In this document: positions 50,330 to 63,504 of the stretch, piece by piece
How positions within the stretch are numbered: position 1 is the stretch's first letter
Layout: every line of letters begins with the position of its first letter
NCBI RefSeq assembly: GCF_049243985.1
Contig: NC_135372.1
Coordinates: 101,025,318-101,089,317, forward strand
Source of the DNA: Paroedura picta
Lineage: Eukaryota > Chordata > Lepidosauria > Squamata > Gekkonidae
Length of the DNA: 64,000 nt
Reading direction: 5' to 3'
Made by a program: the position numbers and the translations under genes
Notes under the pieces: generated by a model
Databases searched by the model: none
What the model was told of the DNA's origin: nothing
The model's input: only the letters and a program-made list of their open reading frames with translations

Positions 50330-50402
50330 CCAATAAATGCAACAAACCTGCCCGCTCCCGCCCCGCCCCCTAGCACCCATTGGCTGTGGCCGGCCACGTG
50401 AA
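50330..50402 (-). promoter_or_regulatory. NUAK2: NUAK2 proximal promoter elements
   Basis: Reading toward the gene on the minus strand: an E-box CACGTG (50395-50400), a CCAAT box (ATTGG on the plus strand, 50379-50383), overlapping GC boxes (CCCGCCCCGCCCCC region, 50357-50370), and a second, oppositely oriented CCAAT near 50330. No TATA box is placed suitably. These sites lie 50-120 bp upstream of the start codon, so the 5' UTR is probably short. The transcription start itself is not visible. Confidence 0.6.
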
Positions 50403-50790
50403 CGCCGCTGCATTAACAGAGGGGGAGGGGGGCTCGACAAACTGAGCAGCGGAGGACCCCCGCCAGCCCCACCACCGTAAAGAAGTCCCAGAGCTGAACT
50501 CCCGGGGGCGAGATCCGATGGCGTGGCAAAGGCAGGCCCTTTCAGATACGCCTTCGTGTGTCTCCCCGGGAAAGGTAAGGCGCGAGCCAGCGTCGTGCAG
50601 GGAGGACTCTGAGGCGCTGAGGTTTCTTGTGGACTCCTTGGAACGAGCCTGACCCAGCCCCGAGGTTGTGCACAAAGGAGACGGCTGCCTGCAATGTCTG
50701 TCCTCGTGGACCTCGCCGGGGTGAGCCGGGGACCGAAAGTGTCGTCGCCCCCCCTCCCCCGTCACTTTGCTGGGCCGCCTTGCAGAAGAG

Positions 50791-53374
50791 AGGGAAGCAC
50801 CTCTCTTGGACATGTTCCCCCGGAAACACGTTTAGCCGGCTGGTTAATGAGATAGCGAACTAATTCATGAGAAGGGTTCTACCCTGGATTGGGATTGCGC
50901 ATCCCAGAGCAATGTTCACCTGATCATCCAAAACTCATCTGCATAAAACGAATCAAGACAAGCACGAAAGTAAAAGCTGCTAGGCCTGTGTGTAGAGAAA
51001 CAAGAGCGGTATAATGTCATTGCGGCGAAACCCCTGGCGCCAGTGGGGAACAATTTGCACTGGTCCCTAAATGCTAGCAAGCAAACAATGCTAGCAAGCC
51101 AGATATGGGGAGGGGAGGGGAGGATGACGGCCTTTTGGCTGGTGACTTGGCCACCTTGAGTTGGCACCCTGAGTAAGGGCTCTGCTGAAGATCTTAACAA
51201 GTTTCCTGTGAGAGCAAATGATCCTTTGAATCTCAGGTTATTTGGAAACTCCCAAGTCTATTTCTGAAACAAACTGTGGAAGGTCAGGGAAAGCTTATGA
51301 CAATGTGTTCCTTTTGGAGCAGGAGCATCATGTACTCTGTACCGCAAGCCTCACCCCTCCCTCTGGTCACTCAGTTTGCCATCTCATGCTGAAGAATGGC
51401 AGGTGTGTTTTTAAAAAGAACAATAAAGCCATGCAATATTTCTTATTGGGACCAACCCTGATGATGCCAAGCTATGTCCAAGCTTCTGTAGAATTCCTCA
51501 TCATGAGTCTGGAAGTTAAGAAGCAAAATGGGGGGAGGGGGAAAGGGTGGGATGGGGGTAGGGAACATGCCTCAGGACATAAGGCCTTATTTGGTAAGCA
51601 TCCAATATGAGATTCTGAGCAGTTATGCAGTCTTAAAATGTGCCGGCTTTCATTGTTTGTTTTAGTGCATCCTCTAGAATTAAGGTCCTGTATTATAAGT
51701 TCCCATGGTCCCAATAGCACCTGTTTTTCTGGTGCCTGTCAGGTGTTTTCAAAAGGGTCAGGCTTCTGATTGACCATTGGAGATTGGATGGGCTGTGCAG
51801 TTTTTATCAAGCATGGCTTTGGCAGTAGTTGCTGCAACCACTGCACAAGAACCTTCACTGTGTGACTCAAAGTAAGTTGTGGTTGTTTTGTGGATTGCTC
51901 CACCTCCTGTGCCTGCATTCCCCAGGCTGTGTCAGAATTGCAAAGGTGCCCATTGTCTCAAAAAGACTGAAAACCTCTGACCAGTATTGCAGATACGAAG
52001 GCCACTACATTATCTTTTCAACCTTTGAAAGGATCCATGTTAGGGCTACAGAGACATTTGAACAACTGCTAGTTTTTGGTGTTTCTATTAAATGCTTGAT
52101 TTAAAACATTATTCTTATTATCTCTATTCTTATTGCCATTTTGGCCAGTGGGCTAAGCAAGGATGCAGTTTCACTTCAGTACTATTTTAAATCTCTAATC
52201 AATCAGATGTTAATATACATTATGTAGCTCTCCATGTACAGCAATCATTTTAAGTCTAATGGCTAAGATGGCTTGTCAGAATCAAAGCTAAATGGAGTAA
52301 TTCAATTAGAAACCCAGTGGAATTTCATCAAAAACTCAAACAGAAATACAGGCAATTTGGTGTGAAGAACAAACTATCAGGAGGTACACTAATACATCTT
52401 GATCCTTCTTGGAAATGTCCCATGAATATCAATTAAAAATACTTCCAAAGAAGGCTGAAATCCTGTTTTTGCTTCCTAGGATCCTGCTGAATTTAATGGG
52501 ACTTTTTGCTAAGTAAACATGCAAAAACATATTATTCACTTTGAAATTACTCCTAGGAAACATAGGACTTAATTCTCCAATTTAACTTAAGATAGCCATC
52601 AAAAAGATTTGCTAAAAATGGTTGAACAAATGGTCTGTTTCTATAAAGGATTGGACCAATTAAAAGTTATTTTTCTTCTATCCCGTTCCCCCCACAATGT
52701 ATATTACAAATCAATCCATTGCATAGTTTCTCGGAATTAAATTTAACCTACTTCAATGAGACATTGCAATAGGATCGTAGCCTTCATATCTGAATTGTCA
52801 CTCAGGTCTGGATTCTTTTGCTGTGGCTTAATAAAAACCTACTGGAATAAATACAGTTCACCCATTTAATATGAAAAACATGTCGCATGCCTGAACCAAA
52901 TTTGAAAGACTTTGATGTTCCTTTTAAAATTATCTTTGCTGACATATAAAAGAGCATGTCTTTTTCTCTGTTGCCTTTCCCCCTTTGTATTAATGGTACT
53001 GCCAAGCCATAAATCTTTACCCAGAAACACCTGTGTATTGGATAATTGTTATCAGTTTGAATAATGATTATATTTTGTTGTAAAGGAGAGGGTCTGTGTG
53101 GGCCACAAAAATAGGTGGAAGATTGCCACATTTCTGTTTCAGATCTCAATAGCAGTCAAAACAAAAGCTTTGGCATGTGAGGTCATCACATTGATTGAAA
53201 AAAGAGATAATTCCTGAGTGACTCAGCCAGACCTGGATTTTCCCAGAACTTCAAAGGTGTTGGGACATCAGGAAAGCATGAGGGGAGGAAACTAAGGTAT
53301 ATCGAATCTTGCCTTAAAGTTTCGGTCTAAAAGTAATGCAAGTAGTAATTGAACATCTGAAGATGTTTAATATC
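50791..53374. other. Intergenic DNA upstream of NUAK2, nothing recognised
   Basis: No exon or classifiable repeat seen. G-runs occur near 51110 and 51530. Because it adjoins the promoter, enhancers are possible, but none is evident. Confidence 0.45.
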
Positions 53375-53724
53375 CTTTAGAGCAGTGGTTTCTAAACTTT
53401 TTCAGCCTGCCGCCCCCTTGACTCCCAGACCACATCCCTAGCCCCCCTCCCATACAAAAACACACCTCTTTCCTGATGCTAGGTCTACTGCAAATTCAAA
53501 ACACAGTATATTATTTACACTTCTTTTTGGGTTGTTGTTCAGTAGCCATATTTTAGTCTGGAAAAAAACTGATTTCTTTGTAAAAGCTATTTTGGGTCCT
53601 CATTGGGGAGAAAGACTAATGGAAAAAGAGACAGAGAAGGAAGCAATGGAAAATCCCATAGCTAGGAGCAAGAAGGAGAAGGGTTTTTCACCCTCCCAAA
53701 GATGGAGACTTTTGGGGAAGGGTT

Positions 53725-53830
53725 AAGAAATTCCTGGAGATCTGGGGTAGAGCCTGGGAAGGACAGAGTGAGGAAGGGAAGGAACTCAGTAAGAATATGA
53801 TCCCATCCAGCCCACCTTCTGAAACTGCTT
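53725..53830 (+). repeat. Partial copy of the 'gttgccaactcc' repeat
   Basis: AAATTCCTGGAGATCTGGGG, TAGAGCCTGGGAAGGACAGA and CCAGCCCACCTTCTGAAACT match the 5' half of the copy at 14338-14540. Confidence 0.55.
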
Positions 53831-53838
53831 TTTTCTTC

Positions 53839-53964
53839 AGGAAGCTAAGCAGAGTTTGCCTTGGTCAGCACTGGGATGGGAGGCCATCAAGGAAGTCCAG
53901 GGTTGCTTCTACCCAGAGGGAGGCAATGGCAAGCCACCTTGGAACATCTTTCTCTTGAAAGTCA
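53839..53964 (+). repeat. 5S-rRNA-derived SINE
   Basis: GAAGCTAAGCAGAGTTTGCC, TGGTCAGCACTGGGATGGGA, CAAGGAAGTCCAGGGTTGC, GGCAATGGCAAGCCACCTTG and ACATCTTTCTCTTGAAAG give the 5S-headed SINE in order. The tail is truncated. Confidence 0.75.
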
Positions 53965-54103
53965 GACTGCTGCCCCCTTACTGCCCCCAAATTCCTCATC
54001 GCCCCCTCCTGCCCTCAAATTCCTCACCATCCCTGGATTCTTCTGCTGCTCTCTGGGGGGAGGGGGTGTGGTACTGCCCACTTTGGGAATCCCTCCTTTA
54101 GAG

Positions 54104-55559
54104 CAGCACAAAATTTCACTTGAGATTATTTGTGTTATACTTGTTACTGTTACTGAATAAGAACCACCACTTTCAGCTTTAATTGATATTGTTGGGGTCT
54201 CTACATGGAAAGACATGTCAATTATAATATAATTCATATCATCGAGTGAACAAAGTCTTGCATTAGTGTTTGAAGAAAAGCCTAAGGTAATTGCACATAA
54301 TATTTTTGCACACTGAGAATTGCCAGTGGTTAGTGTTGAGAAATACCTGAGTCAACAGAACACACACATTTGTGTAACGAGTGTAAACTCTTCTGGCAGG
54401 GAACCTGTGTCTGTTAACCCCGGCACAGGCATTCAATGTAGAACCATGCTGATCTTCAATGACATAACTCAGCTGTGCTTCTGGAAGTGAAGCATGTAAA
54501 CTTTTGCAAGATAGTGTTAGCTGCCATTAATCGCTGTTCGCTATCATAGCTGCTATGAATCGCTAGGCAGTGGCAGGATAGGCAAGTATATCTTGTGGTT
54601 TATCTTAGATGTGTTTTGTACTGCTTATATTTTTTAAAAAACTTTTAGTACTGAAAAAAATACAAAACTGTGTGAAAATCCGAATCCAGTGGATTTATTG
54701 ATAAAGCTCAGCCATTATGCTGCCATCATTCTGGACTCACTGGCCATGACTAACATTGGACGACATTCCTCAGACCGAGCCGCTTTTTAAAACAACCACT
54801 TCAGGGAGGCCCTTCCTTAAAAAGGCATAGAGAACCAGATTTCAATTTAGGCTCTCTGTTTCACAAAGCAGATCCTGATCTGAATGGTAAGCAAAGCATC
54901 TGCCCCATTAATAAATGACTATCTTCCAAATGCTCACATATGCACAGTGAAACCATTGTTTCAAGAATTCATTTTGCTACTAGTGCTGAGTACACAGCAA
55001 GTAAACTGGAGGTTCCAAGACAGAATGTAGCTTCCCCTTTATGCTTGCAATGTTGCCAGACACATTTTTGTACAAGCCTTCATATGAGAGCATCCGGCTA
55101 CCTAATTGTGCCTAGAGATGTAGGAACCTGAGGGCCATTTCCATATCCTCATCTGAACCCACCAAAGCAAGAGTCTCATTCAGTGAGAGGCCAAGTCTTA
55201 AAATGAGGCCCTGGGAGGTACTAAATGGATGCATTGCTAAGCAGCCAAATAACTTCTCTTCTCCAATTTACAACAGCAAAAATGTATTATAAAAGAATAT
55301 AAACAAATATGGGGGGGGGCTATTTACTGTAAGAGTAGCTGAGATTTGGATGGACTTGGCCTCTGTTTGGAGGACAAGAATATCCAAAGAGCTATTGTGC
55401 CAGATTTGCAGAGGAAGCAGAAATCCCTATTCCGTTGTGTGTATAGCTGTCGTGCAATGAATTGGTGACAGTTGGCACTGTAGATGGGTTCAGATAAGGA
55501 CTACTGGATACAAGGAAGATTATTTTCATTCTTCATATTTGAATTTTTGCCTTCCCCCA
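54104..55559. other. Intergenic DNA, nothing recognised
   Basis: No gene or classifiable repeat. Confidence 0.5.
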
Positions 55560-55725
55560 AGTTTGGATGGTGTAAATTCCACTTTCCCCCTGTTGATAAC
55601 CCAAAGAGGTTAGTTAAGGTGAGGTGCTGATGCAAGCTCACCCACTGAGTTTTGTAGCCTGAACAGACATTGACATGTTGGTCTCTGCAACCCAGTCTGA
55701 TAAATGCACCATTACACCATGCAGA
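55560..55725 (-). repeat. Strongly diverged tRNA-type SINE, minus strand
   Basis: On the minus strand GGTGTAATGGTGCATTTATC and ACTCAGTGGGTGAGCTTGCA, followed by TTAACTAACC, resemble the SINEs at 9870 and 16388, but with many changes. Confidence 0.35.
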
Positions 55726-58700
55726 CCCTCAGTTGATCAGTCTCTGATGATCAAAAACTAGCAAGTATCATATGCCTCATTCCTCATATCGTATACTGCA
55801 TTCCAGCATGTATCCAAGTGGCAATTTTCTATGTTCCCCACTGAAAGTTCTTCCATTCAAATGAGACTTGATTTCCTGCCAGGATCCATGGACTGTGAGA
55901 GGGTCAAGGGGGCAGCAAATGGCTGTTTGACAACTGTGCTGCTCAAGTTATGTTCACAATCACTTATTCACAATTTTATGAAGCACAAAAGGACAGACCA
56001 TGGTTCAGCGGTAGGATGAGGGCTACCTGTAGGATGTAGGCTACTCTCAGGCAGGGTAGGGCCTGTGTGCAAAAGGGTCAGTCCTGGCCTCAGGATCTCA
56101 GGAAGCAGCAGGCCCTTCTCTGCCTGGGAGTCTGGAGAGCCATTGCACCTCAGAGCAGACAAGACCCTCAGTCTGCCTGCTTCATGGAAGTGCCTGTGCT
56201 CCTTTTACTTTCTTTACTAGAGAAGTTAGGACACATGTCAGTTCAGCACTCCAGCTGTTTGCCGGTTGTAAACAGTGAGCTAATGCACTGGAAATGAGTG
56301 TTTCAGGCTACTTTTTAAGTATTCAAGGAGTACAGTGCCATGTAGTTGGTATTGTTTGACATGTGCTCATTCTCACAGAGCCCATTGGCAAGACTCTTCT
56401 TCTTGCCCTCCTGCTGCAACTGCAAGCTGTTTAATAACCAGTGGAATAAATGAACAGTGAGCAAGTCAATGTCTATCAGCCAGCCAGCCATTATAAATAA
56501 ACACACTTTAAAAAAAAAAGTGTTTCTTCTTTTACTGTTTGGTTTTCTTTTCATTTATGATAATGATTTTATTCAGTTATTCAGTCATGTCTCAGCATTA
56601 TGGAAAGTATACTTCTCCACTTATGTAACTGAATGACCTGACCCAGCCATTCATGATCCTGAGTAGAAATGATCTTGCCTACTACAGAGACTGTAGAAAT
56701 GAAGAAATGACACTCAGCCACCACAAAGAAATGCAACACCACAACAGGCAATGTACATTAGCATTAGTTGGTTCAAACTGGATGAAGCATACACAAATTC
56801 AGAGGTGATTGCCGCTGTCAAAAATATATGTTTGACTATTGAACATCTTAACTATGAACTTTGTGGCATCTCTACTCCTTCTCTCATCCTTTGGTTTCCA
56901 TACTGTCATTGGGTGCTTGTCCTGTAGCAACCGAAAGTATAAAATAATCCAAATGCTTGTGCACAGTCCTTCCATTAAATACCACATATTGTTAATAAGC
57001 AGTTGGGGGAAGAATGAATGCATGACAGACCACTGAAGGGTCTCCGGTGTTCCAGATGCTCAGAAGAGCATCCTTGTACACTTCCTAGAAACATCTGTTG
57101 GAAGAAGATTAAATGGAGTTTGAGTCTTATGCAGCTAAGCAGTTCTTATGTTCAAGATTTTGTGACACAGATGTGCTCCATTAGCTCTCCCCCTCTTTAT
57201 AGTTGTGAAATTCAAAAGCTCCCTGCTATGAAAACAAATGTCCCACCTTTGTGGAGTATTTATGTTTGATGAATGCCTGTGCTCCAGGAGGCCATTGTAC
57301 CATGATGGGCTTCTAAGCCCCCAACACAATTTTTAAATTACTCCCTTTGATGTGGTTGCAGAACATTCCATGTCACATTCTATGGTTGCCTTTTGTATTT
57401 GAACTTTTGCAGGAGGCCATTTGATAAGAAAGCCCAAGCGGGGAAATATAAAACAGAAGGACATAGTGTGGAATAAGAAACCAGTAGTTTAGATTTTCCT
57501 CCCTCTGGGCAGCTAATTTTTTTTTGGGGGGGGGAGGGACAGGAGTAATATACATGCACACTGTTTCATCAGAAGTAACTGTTTGTTTCACCATAATGGC
57601 AACAGAATCCTCAAGACCTTCTTGAAACTCACAAGAGGCTGGGAACTTCAGACAACAGCTAGCACTCCATCTTACTCTGCAGCCTTTGATTCTTATCTGG
57701 AGTAATTTGGGGGCTTTTTATCAGGAAGGGCATGTGTGTCTCGCAGTCTGGTATTGGCTGAGAGAATGCCAGGAATGAAGGGCAAGCACTTCCTGTTTTA
57801 ACTCTCCATACTGGTTCTAAACATTCCCTGATTTGGAATGTGGTTTTAGTCGTGGTTCTTTGTATCTGAATGTTTGCCTCCATATTTGTTATTTAGTATG
57901 CTCAGGTGTATGCAGTTAATAAGCAACCAGCAACATAAGCTGTTTGAACACAATTGACTGTACATCAAAAGCCTCATTTCTGCTAAGGACCTCGGTGTTT
58001 TAAATTGATATTTTTAATGGTGACTCTTTTTCTTTCTTTTTATTATCCTGTCTTTATTCTGTTTTTTAAAATCTTCTACCCAGTCAGCTTTTCATAGGGA
58101 ACAGGTACATCGGTATTTCTAATAATAAAAAGAGGACAAGGGGATAAAAGCTTCTTCAAGGTGTTACAAAAAGCCACCAAGAAACCCAGAAATAAATCCT
58201 AAATGTCTTGTTCCTATCCATTCACCTCTATTGACAGAAGATGTTGCTATAATGTACTGTTATGTAAAATGAACACAGCAGTTCAAAACACAGACCAGAC
58301 TTTCAGAAATAAGGCATGTTTTTGAATGGTTTGACTTGAAATAGAGGACATCTGTTATATTAGGAAGGCAGTAAAGATATGGAATCCCCACTGCCTTTCA
58401 GAGCAAGAATAGGCAAGTAGGAGCTGGTTGGTTGGACCTGGCCTGTGAAGCCATGTTTTTCTGCCCTCCGGTGATAGTAACAAATTCATATCTTCTGGGT
58501 TTCCCTCCATAAAGTAACATATTTCTTGCTTCGATTTAAGAATTGAACTATAAACAAATGGTTAAATGCCAAGTTAATGTTTAAAATCTAAAATTTAAAA
58601 TAAAATTATGTTGCTGTATAGGCAAATCTCCTTTACACAAAAAAGGGACTTGCCTCTCACAAAATGTGAGGCAAACACTGGGAAAGAGATTGGGCTGTTG

Positions 58701-59337
58701 CTATGCAGTTCATTGGACATTGTAAAAATATACAGTACAAAATGCCTCCAAACATTTCTACATCAGTGTCAAAAGGATGCTCCTGTTAACTTAGTCATGC
58801 AAAATCATCCCTGCAAAAAAAAAGAAAATCTTTTTGTCTGGATTTATCTGGATGACAAAGAGAGGAAGAATGGCATAGTGATTAGGACAATAGATAGGGG
58901 GCAGTGTCTCAATTTCCTGTTCCATTTAAAAAAATGTTAAGATTCCTCTAAATTTCTAGCCACAGGAAGCTGAAAGTAAACAGCTTCCCTATGCTTTGAT
59001 GTATTTATTGTTATCTATTGTTGGAGACTCAGCTTAAATGGGATTTGGGTCTGACTCACTGTGGAAATGACTGTCGATCAGTTTTAACAATGTGGACATG
59101 TGTTTTGACATTTAAAACTATGGATGGGGGACAGAGCAAAGAAAAAATATCACAAAATCTATCTTAATATGCAGAAATCTAGTTTCTCTCTTGACACACA
59201 GAGATTATTTGATCCACTTAAAACAGTTTTAGAGTTCCAGAGTCATCACTATGACTGAGCCTTTTGAGGCCTATGAAGACTTCATTAAGGAAGGATTAGT
59301 GAAAGATTTTGAAATCACAAGAATAATTCTGATGGGT
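55726..59337. other. Intergenic DNA, nothing recognised
   Basis: About 3.6 kb of sequence without recognisable gene or repeat, apart from A- and G-runs. Confidence 0.45.
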
Positions 59338-59450
59338 TGGTCTGAAGCAGCAGAACAAAGTTTGAGGCCATTGGCACCTTTAAGTCCAACAAAGTTTTAT
59401 GCAAGATATAAGCTTTTGTGTGCATGCAAAAGAAGAAATTACAAGAAGTT
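59338..59450 (+). repeat. Reptile interspersed repeat, same type as 25410 and 60630
   Basis: GTTGGTCTGAAGCAGCAGAA, GCACCTTTAAGTCCAACAAA and ATATAAGCTTTTGTGTGCAT mark the family ('gttggtctttaaggtgcc' and 'ataagcttt' wording). The frame across it has no independent meaning. Confidence 0.6.
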
Positions 59451-60629
59451 ATACATCAACACCCCAAAATTGATGCCAAGGACTACTATCCAGTGCATGT
59501 GCAGAAACATCTGGTACATAGTGATAAGTAGCGCTTTCATTCACCCATGACTGGGAGGATCCATTATATATCAAAGGCCTCCTCAGATGTTGGGCACAGA
59601 GATGATGGTGTGCTGTCATCAGATCAGAATCTTCAGAGGCATGCTCAGCAATTCAGAGGAGTCTCTTAACCGGAGGTGTTCCTTGGCTCCAGAAGAAGAT
59701 GAAACAGGATATGAAACAGAGAAAACAAAACAGGCAGAGCCACTATCATTGCCAAGCTCTACCAAAAAAAAAAAAGTTCTAGAAAATGCACTTCAGGACA
59801 AACATGCTGCTTCCAGAATCAGACACAGATTCTTAAGTGTCTGAGTCCCATACTAATACTCTCCCCTCCCACTTTAGACATCCTGGTAGCTGGAGCAAAA
59901 ATGTCACCTTGGGTCCATTATATTACACCTAAGATCATGGGCTAAGTATATCTGGAGATTCTGCCCTTGTCTGTGATCCAGAGGCACGATCAGGTTGCAT
60001 GGTGGTACTCTCATATGCATGTTAATCCTCACTGCATATTCTTCTGTATATATGGTGGGGGGAAACACTAGTCTGAAAGTAATCCACATTGTTCTTCACA
60101 TGTCCAGTGCCAAAGCCATGCAAAACAAACCCAAACTTCCAGTTAAGGATGTGATCCTGGACACACACAAAAATAGGTAACTGTATAGGTCCCTAGTAAA
60201 CTCTCCTAACTAAATCAAAATGATACAACCCAATGTACAAGCTTCTAAGTGCTCCAGAATTCATCAGACTGTATATTCAGAAAGCACAAGAGGTGACTTC
60301 TCAGGGCATAATCTTAAGGCTTTCAGATCAAGGCTTAAGAGATCTTTATCTCACTTTTCCAAAATCCAGGCTAATGCCCAGTTCTGGAGAATTCAAAAAC
60401 TTGCATGGTGTTATGCTGCTTTGGTTGGTCTTAGGAAACAGTATTACAATTCTATAAATGCTCTCTTGAGAATAAACCCAGCAAATCTACATCTAAGGAA
60501 ATATTTTGAGGATAAGGCAACCATAACCATATGTATGTATAGCTGGCACATAGCCAGTTTTCTGCTAACTACTAGCATTTCTGCTTACTGGCCAGTTATT
60601 TTCTTCCAATACTGAGCCCTGTCAATCAA
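59451..60629. other. Intergenic DNA with open but unassigned frames
   Basis: A frame at 59587-59844 encodes an acidic then Lys-rich peptide around a poly-A (AAAAAA codon) run. I recognise no domain, start context or splice signal, so I do not call it a gene. Confidence 0.4.
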
Positions 60630-60780
60630 CTGTGTCACAATCTTGTGGTACCTTGAAGCCTAACATTTATTGTAGCATAAGCTTTTGTCGGTGTGAATCT
60701 ACTTCAGCTGCATCCAAGAAATTGGGCTTCAGTCCATGAAAGTCTAAGCTACAACTGAATTTGTTAGTCTTTAGGTTATG
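60630..60780 (-). repeat. Amniote interspersed repeat with 'gcataagctttt' motif
   Basis: CTTGTGGTACCTTGAAGCCT, AACATTTATTGTAGCATAAG and CTTTTGTCGG, then TCAGTCCATGAAAGTCTAAG and TTTGTTAGTCTTTAGG. This repeat wording is found across reptile genomes. Its class is uncertain. Confidence 0.6.
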
Positions 60781-61839
60781 TCTTTGTGACGTAATGGGCA
60801 AATATTATATTTAAATTCCTTTTTTAAAAGCAGTGTAGCTTTATCTTACTCCATTGCCACAAGACTGGTTAAGAAGAGTCTTCCCCAAGGTCACCGTTGA
60901 TCTTCAAGGCTGAGAGGAGCCCCCACCCCCTTTGGGAAATGGGAGGTAGTTTCTATGGTATGTCCCCTAAGAAGCTGTGAGAATCAACACATTAACACTT
61001 CTGCAATGTTCAAGTAGTAGCAATAATAATGGAGGCACCTTTAAAAAAATACCAAAGCCAGGGCATGAGAAAGTCACATTCCATTTAACTTGCCCAATGT
61101 CTTTGTCCTGCACACCTGGATGAAAAAATCTGCAGGACTGATCACACCTTGGCCCCTTGACAGATGGCTACTGTGAAATTCTTCTGTACCACTGACCAAG
61201 ATTGCTAATTAGACTTCACAGGTCATTAATTACTTTCCCAGTGGTGCTAATATGTTTGCCCTTCTTTTTCATTTTTCACTGAATTGGAGGGGCCAGATTT
61301 GAGCTAATTGTCTTTGTTGTTCTTCCAAGAAGGAGGGAATTTCACACCTTGTCTGAAAACAGGGGCTGGAGGTAAAGGCTGTTATAGATAGGGAAGAACA
61401 CTAATCAAACCAGTAGTGGCTAGACAGCCAAATGCTCAGCCGTCTCTGAACAGCTGAGGACTGGAGGGAAGGTGTTTGATGGAGCATCAACCTTTATAAA
61501 AAATGTTGCCATGCCAAAAGCAAAGAGCTAGTGGTTGTCAGGCTAGGGGAAGAAAAGACCATCCTGTCCCAGGCGTCACCACTGGCCATGAATGAAGGCC
61601 TGCCTCTTTTCAAAGCCATAACTCATCCCTTCCTTCCTCCTGTAACTCCAGGAAATAGGTCCGGACACAATAACATGAAGTAATTCCCATGAGATCAGTT
61701 ATAGCTTATCCCTTCTCCTTAGGTGTACAATAGCAAAGGTTCTCTCACACTTAGAGTGAGTGCCCTTTGGGGATGAAATTCCTACCCAGGAGGATTTTAA
61801 CAAATTTTGTTATACAAAAAGTCCCCATCATGTGTGCTT
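60781..61839. other. Intergenic DNA; candidate conserved non-coding block about 61130-61330
   Basis: No gene or repeat is recognised. The 61130-61330 block combines GCTAATTAGACTTCACAGG and TCATTAATTACTTTCCCAG. Three or more TAAT/ATTA homeodomain-type cores therefore fall within 70 bp, in sequence free of repeats. This composition is typical of developmental enhancers, but conservation cannot be judged from one sequence. Confidence 0.3.
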
Positions 61840-62160
61840 ATTATTTATTTTATTCTATTCATTTGTACCCTGTTTTTGTCCTCAATGGGGACCCAAAGCA
61901 GCTTGCATCATTCTTTCTATTATCCTCACAACAGCCCTGTGAGGTAGGTAAGGCTGAGAGAGAGTGACTGGCCCATTGTCCCTCGGCAAACTCTAATGTT
62001 TTTATCCTAACTTTCCTCCAAGAAGCTCAGGATTACATACCTGATTCTTCCTCCATTTTATCCTCACAAAGCCCCTGTGAAGTAAGTTATTCTGAGGAAG
62101 ACGGCTCAAGGTCCCCCAGCAGTGGGTCTCTGTAGCCTTACAAAGTACTAAGCCACATTG
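61840..62160 (-). repeat. tRNA-type SINE copies, partial, minus strand
   Basis: TTTTATTCTATTCATTTGTA, CCTCAATGGGGACCCAAAGC, TTATCCTCACAACAGCCCTG and TGAGGTAGGTAAGGCTGAGA match the 3' half of the SINE at 16388-16619. A second diverged stretch (TCCTCCATTTTATCCTCACA, near 62048) follows. Confidence 0.65.
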
Positions 62161-63504
62161 GTTTCCAGAACACAAATGGCTTAAAAAGGCAGAATTCTTG
62201 TCAGGATCTTTGCTAATAACACCACCACCCTTTTGCAGAATTAATGCACATTGAGGCTCGTTGATTGGGAGAGGGCATAGGTGGTGTAATAGCTTTGTGT
62301 CAGTTGGACATATGTGACACTTGACATACCATCCTACACAGTTTAGAAATACTGAGTAACACCATGTAGCATTTCCTAAATTCTCAAGGTGTTGTACCAT
62401 GTGGCGAAGAGAATGAGGCAGCAAGCCTAAGCAGGTCTCTCAGAAGCCAGGGCCATTTTATTCAATGGAGCTTAAATGCAGGAAAACGTGTTTAAGAATA
62501 CAGCCTGAGCAACCTGGGAGATCCCTAATTCTAGTCTCGCTTCTGTTAGCAAATGGACAAAAGGCCCCTTGCTCTCCCAGCCTCAGGGGAACAATATTGC
62601 TCTGTGTCAAAAGGTGATGTATATAAAACACTTAAATACTAAGCAATTCAAGATCTCGGTCTTCAATTTTATAAGGTAAGCCAGTGTTATTACTTCTGTA
62701 TTATGAACCTGGGAGGCCAAAGCTGTCAGGTGAATATCTGGCAGGAGAGGTGGCAACTGACTCGAGAGCCTACAGGTTCACTCCTTGTGCTACGTTAGAC
62801 AAAGTGCCTTGAAGTTTCCTCCTGCGAAAGGAGGCTTCTCAGCAAAACCTTACCCTCTGGAATTAGGTGAGCCTTCCTGGCAACAGCTATAGTTGATAAA
62901 CCAGCAACAACCACCATGAGATTTTCTAACCGGTTCAGATGTTTTCACAAGTGACGTGACCTTTTAGCCTCTCCAGTCGCAGCTGTGTATGCAGCCAAAG
63001 AAGGATTGTAGGGCATCCATGGCCCAGCACATTCAAGGAACTTCTTGGACAGCAGATCAAAGGCCCCGCTGGAAAGGGCACTGACATTTCATTCAGTACT
63101 TGCTAGGGCATTTTTGTCCCCTGGTAAATGCACAAGCTTAAACGTGAATATCAGCATCATCACCAAAGAGTCCAGACTCCTCTCCTGGGGACATGGCTTC
63201 TCTGGACCTAAAGCATGGTTGATTTTATCCTTTAGCAAGATAATTTGGACATCTAGAACTGTAATGCAATTATAGAAGACTGTTCTTCCTTCTTTTAATG
63301 CAGAAGTGAAAGTAGCTTGTTTCTTATCAGTACTATTCTCCTTGGGGAATTTGAAGCAGAAAAATAGGAGATACTGCTTCAAACACATTCTTACTGGTCC
63401 GCTATACTCGCTTACATTCAACCCTGTTTTGATGGGATGGTCTACATGTACAGTTTGTGGTGTTATGTTTATCATTTTAAAAAGAACTTGTTGAACTTCC
63501 TCCT
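62161..63504. other. Intergenic DNA, nothing recognised
   Basis: No gene or classifiable repeat. Confidence 0.5.

Larger units (their letters stand above)
53383..54095 (+). mobile_element. hAT element with perfect 8-bp TSD, carrying two nested repeats
   Basis: Left end CAGTGGTTTCTAAACTTTTT followed by CAGCCTGCCGCCCCC. Right end GTACTGCCCACTTTGGGAAT followed by CCCTC, the usual GGTACTGCCCACTTTGGGAA terminus of hAT copies. An exact 8-bp duplication CTTTAGAG lies at 53375-53382 and 54096-54103. The interior contains a piece of the 'gttgccaactcc' repeat and a 5S-SINE, so at least two later events landed in it. Confidence 0.8.

Noticed and set aside
59587-59844. 85-residue frame with acidic and Lys-rich parts
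   Set aside because: The Lys run comes from a poly-A stretch, there is no recognisable domain, and it follows a repeat fragment.
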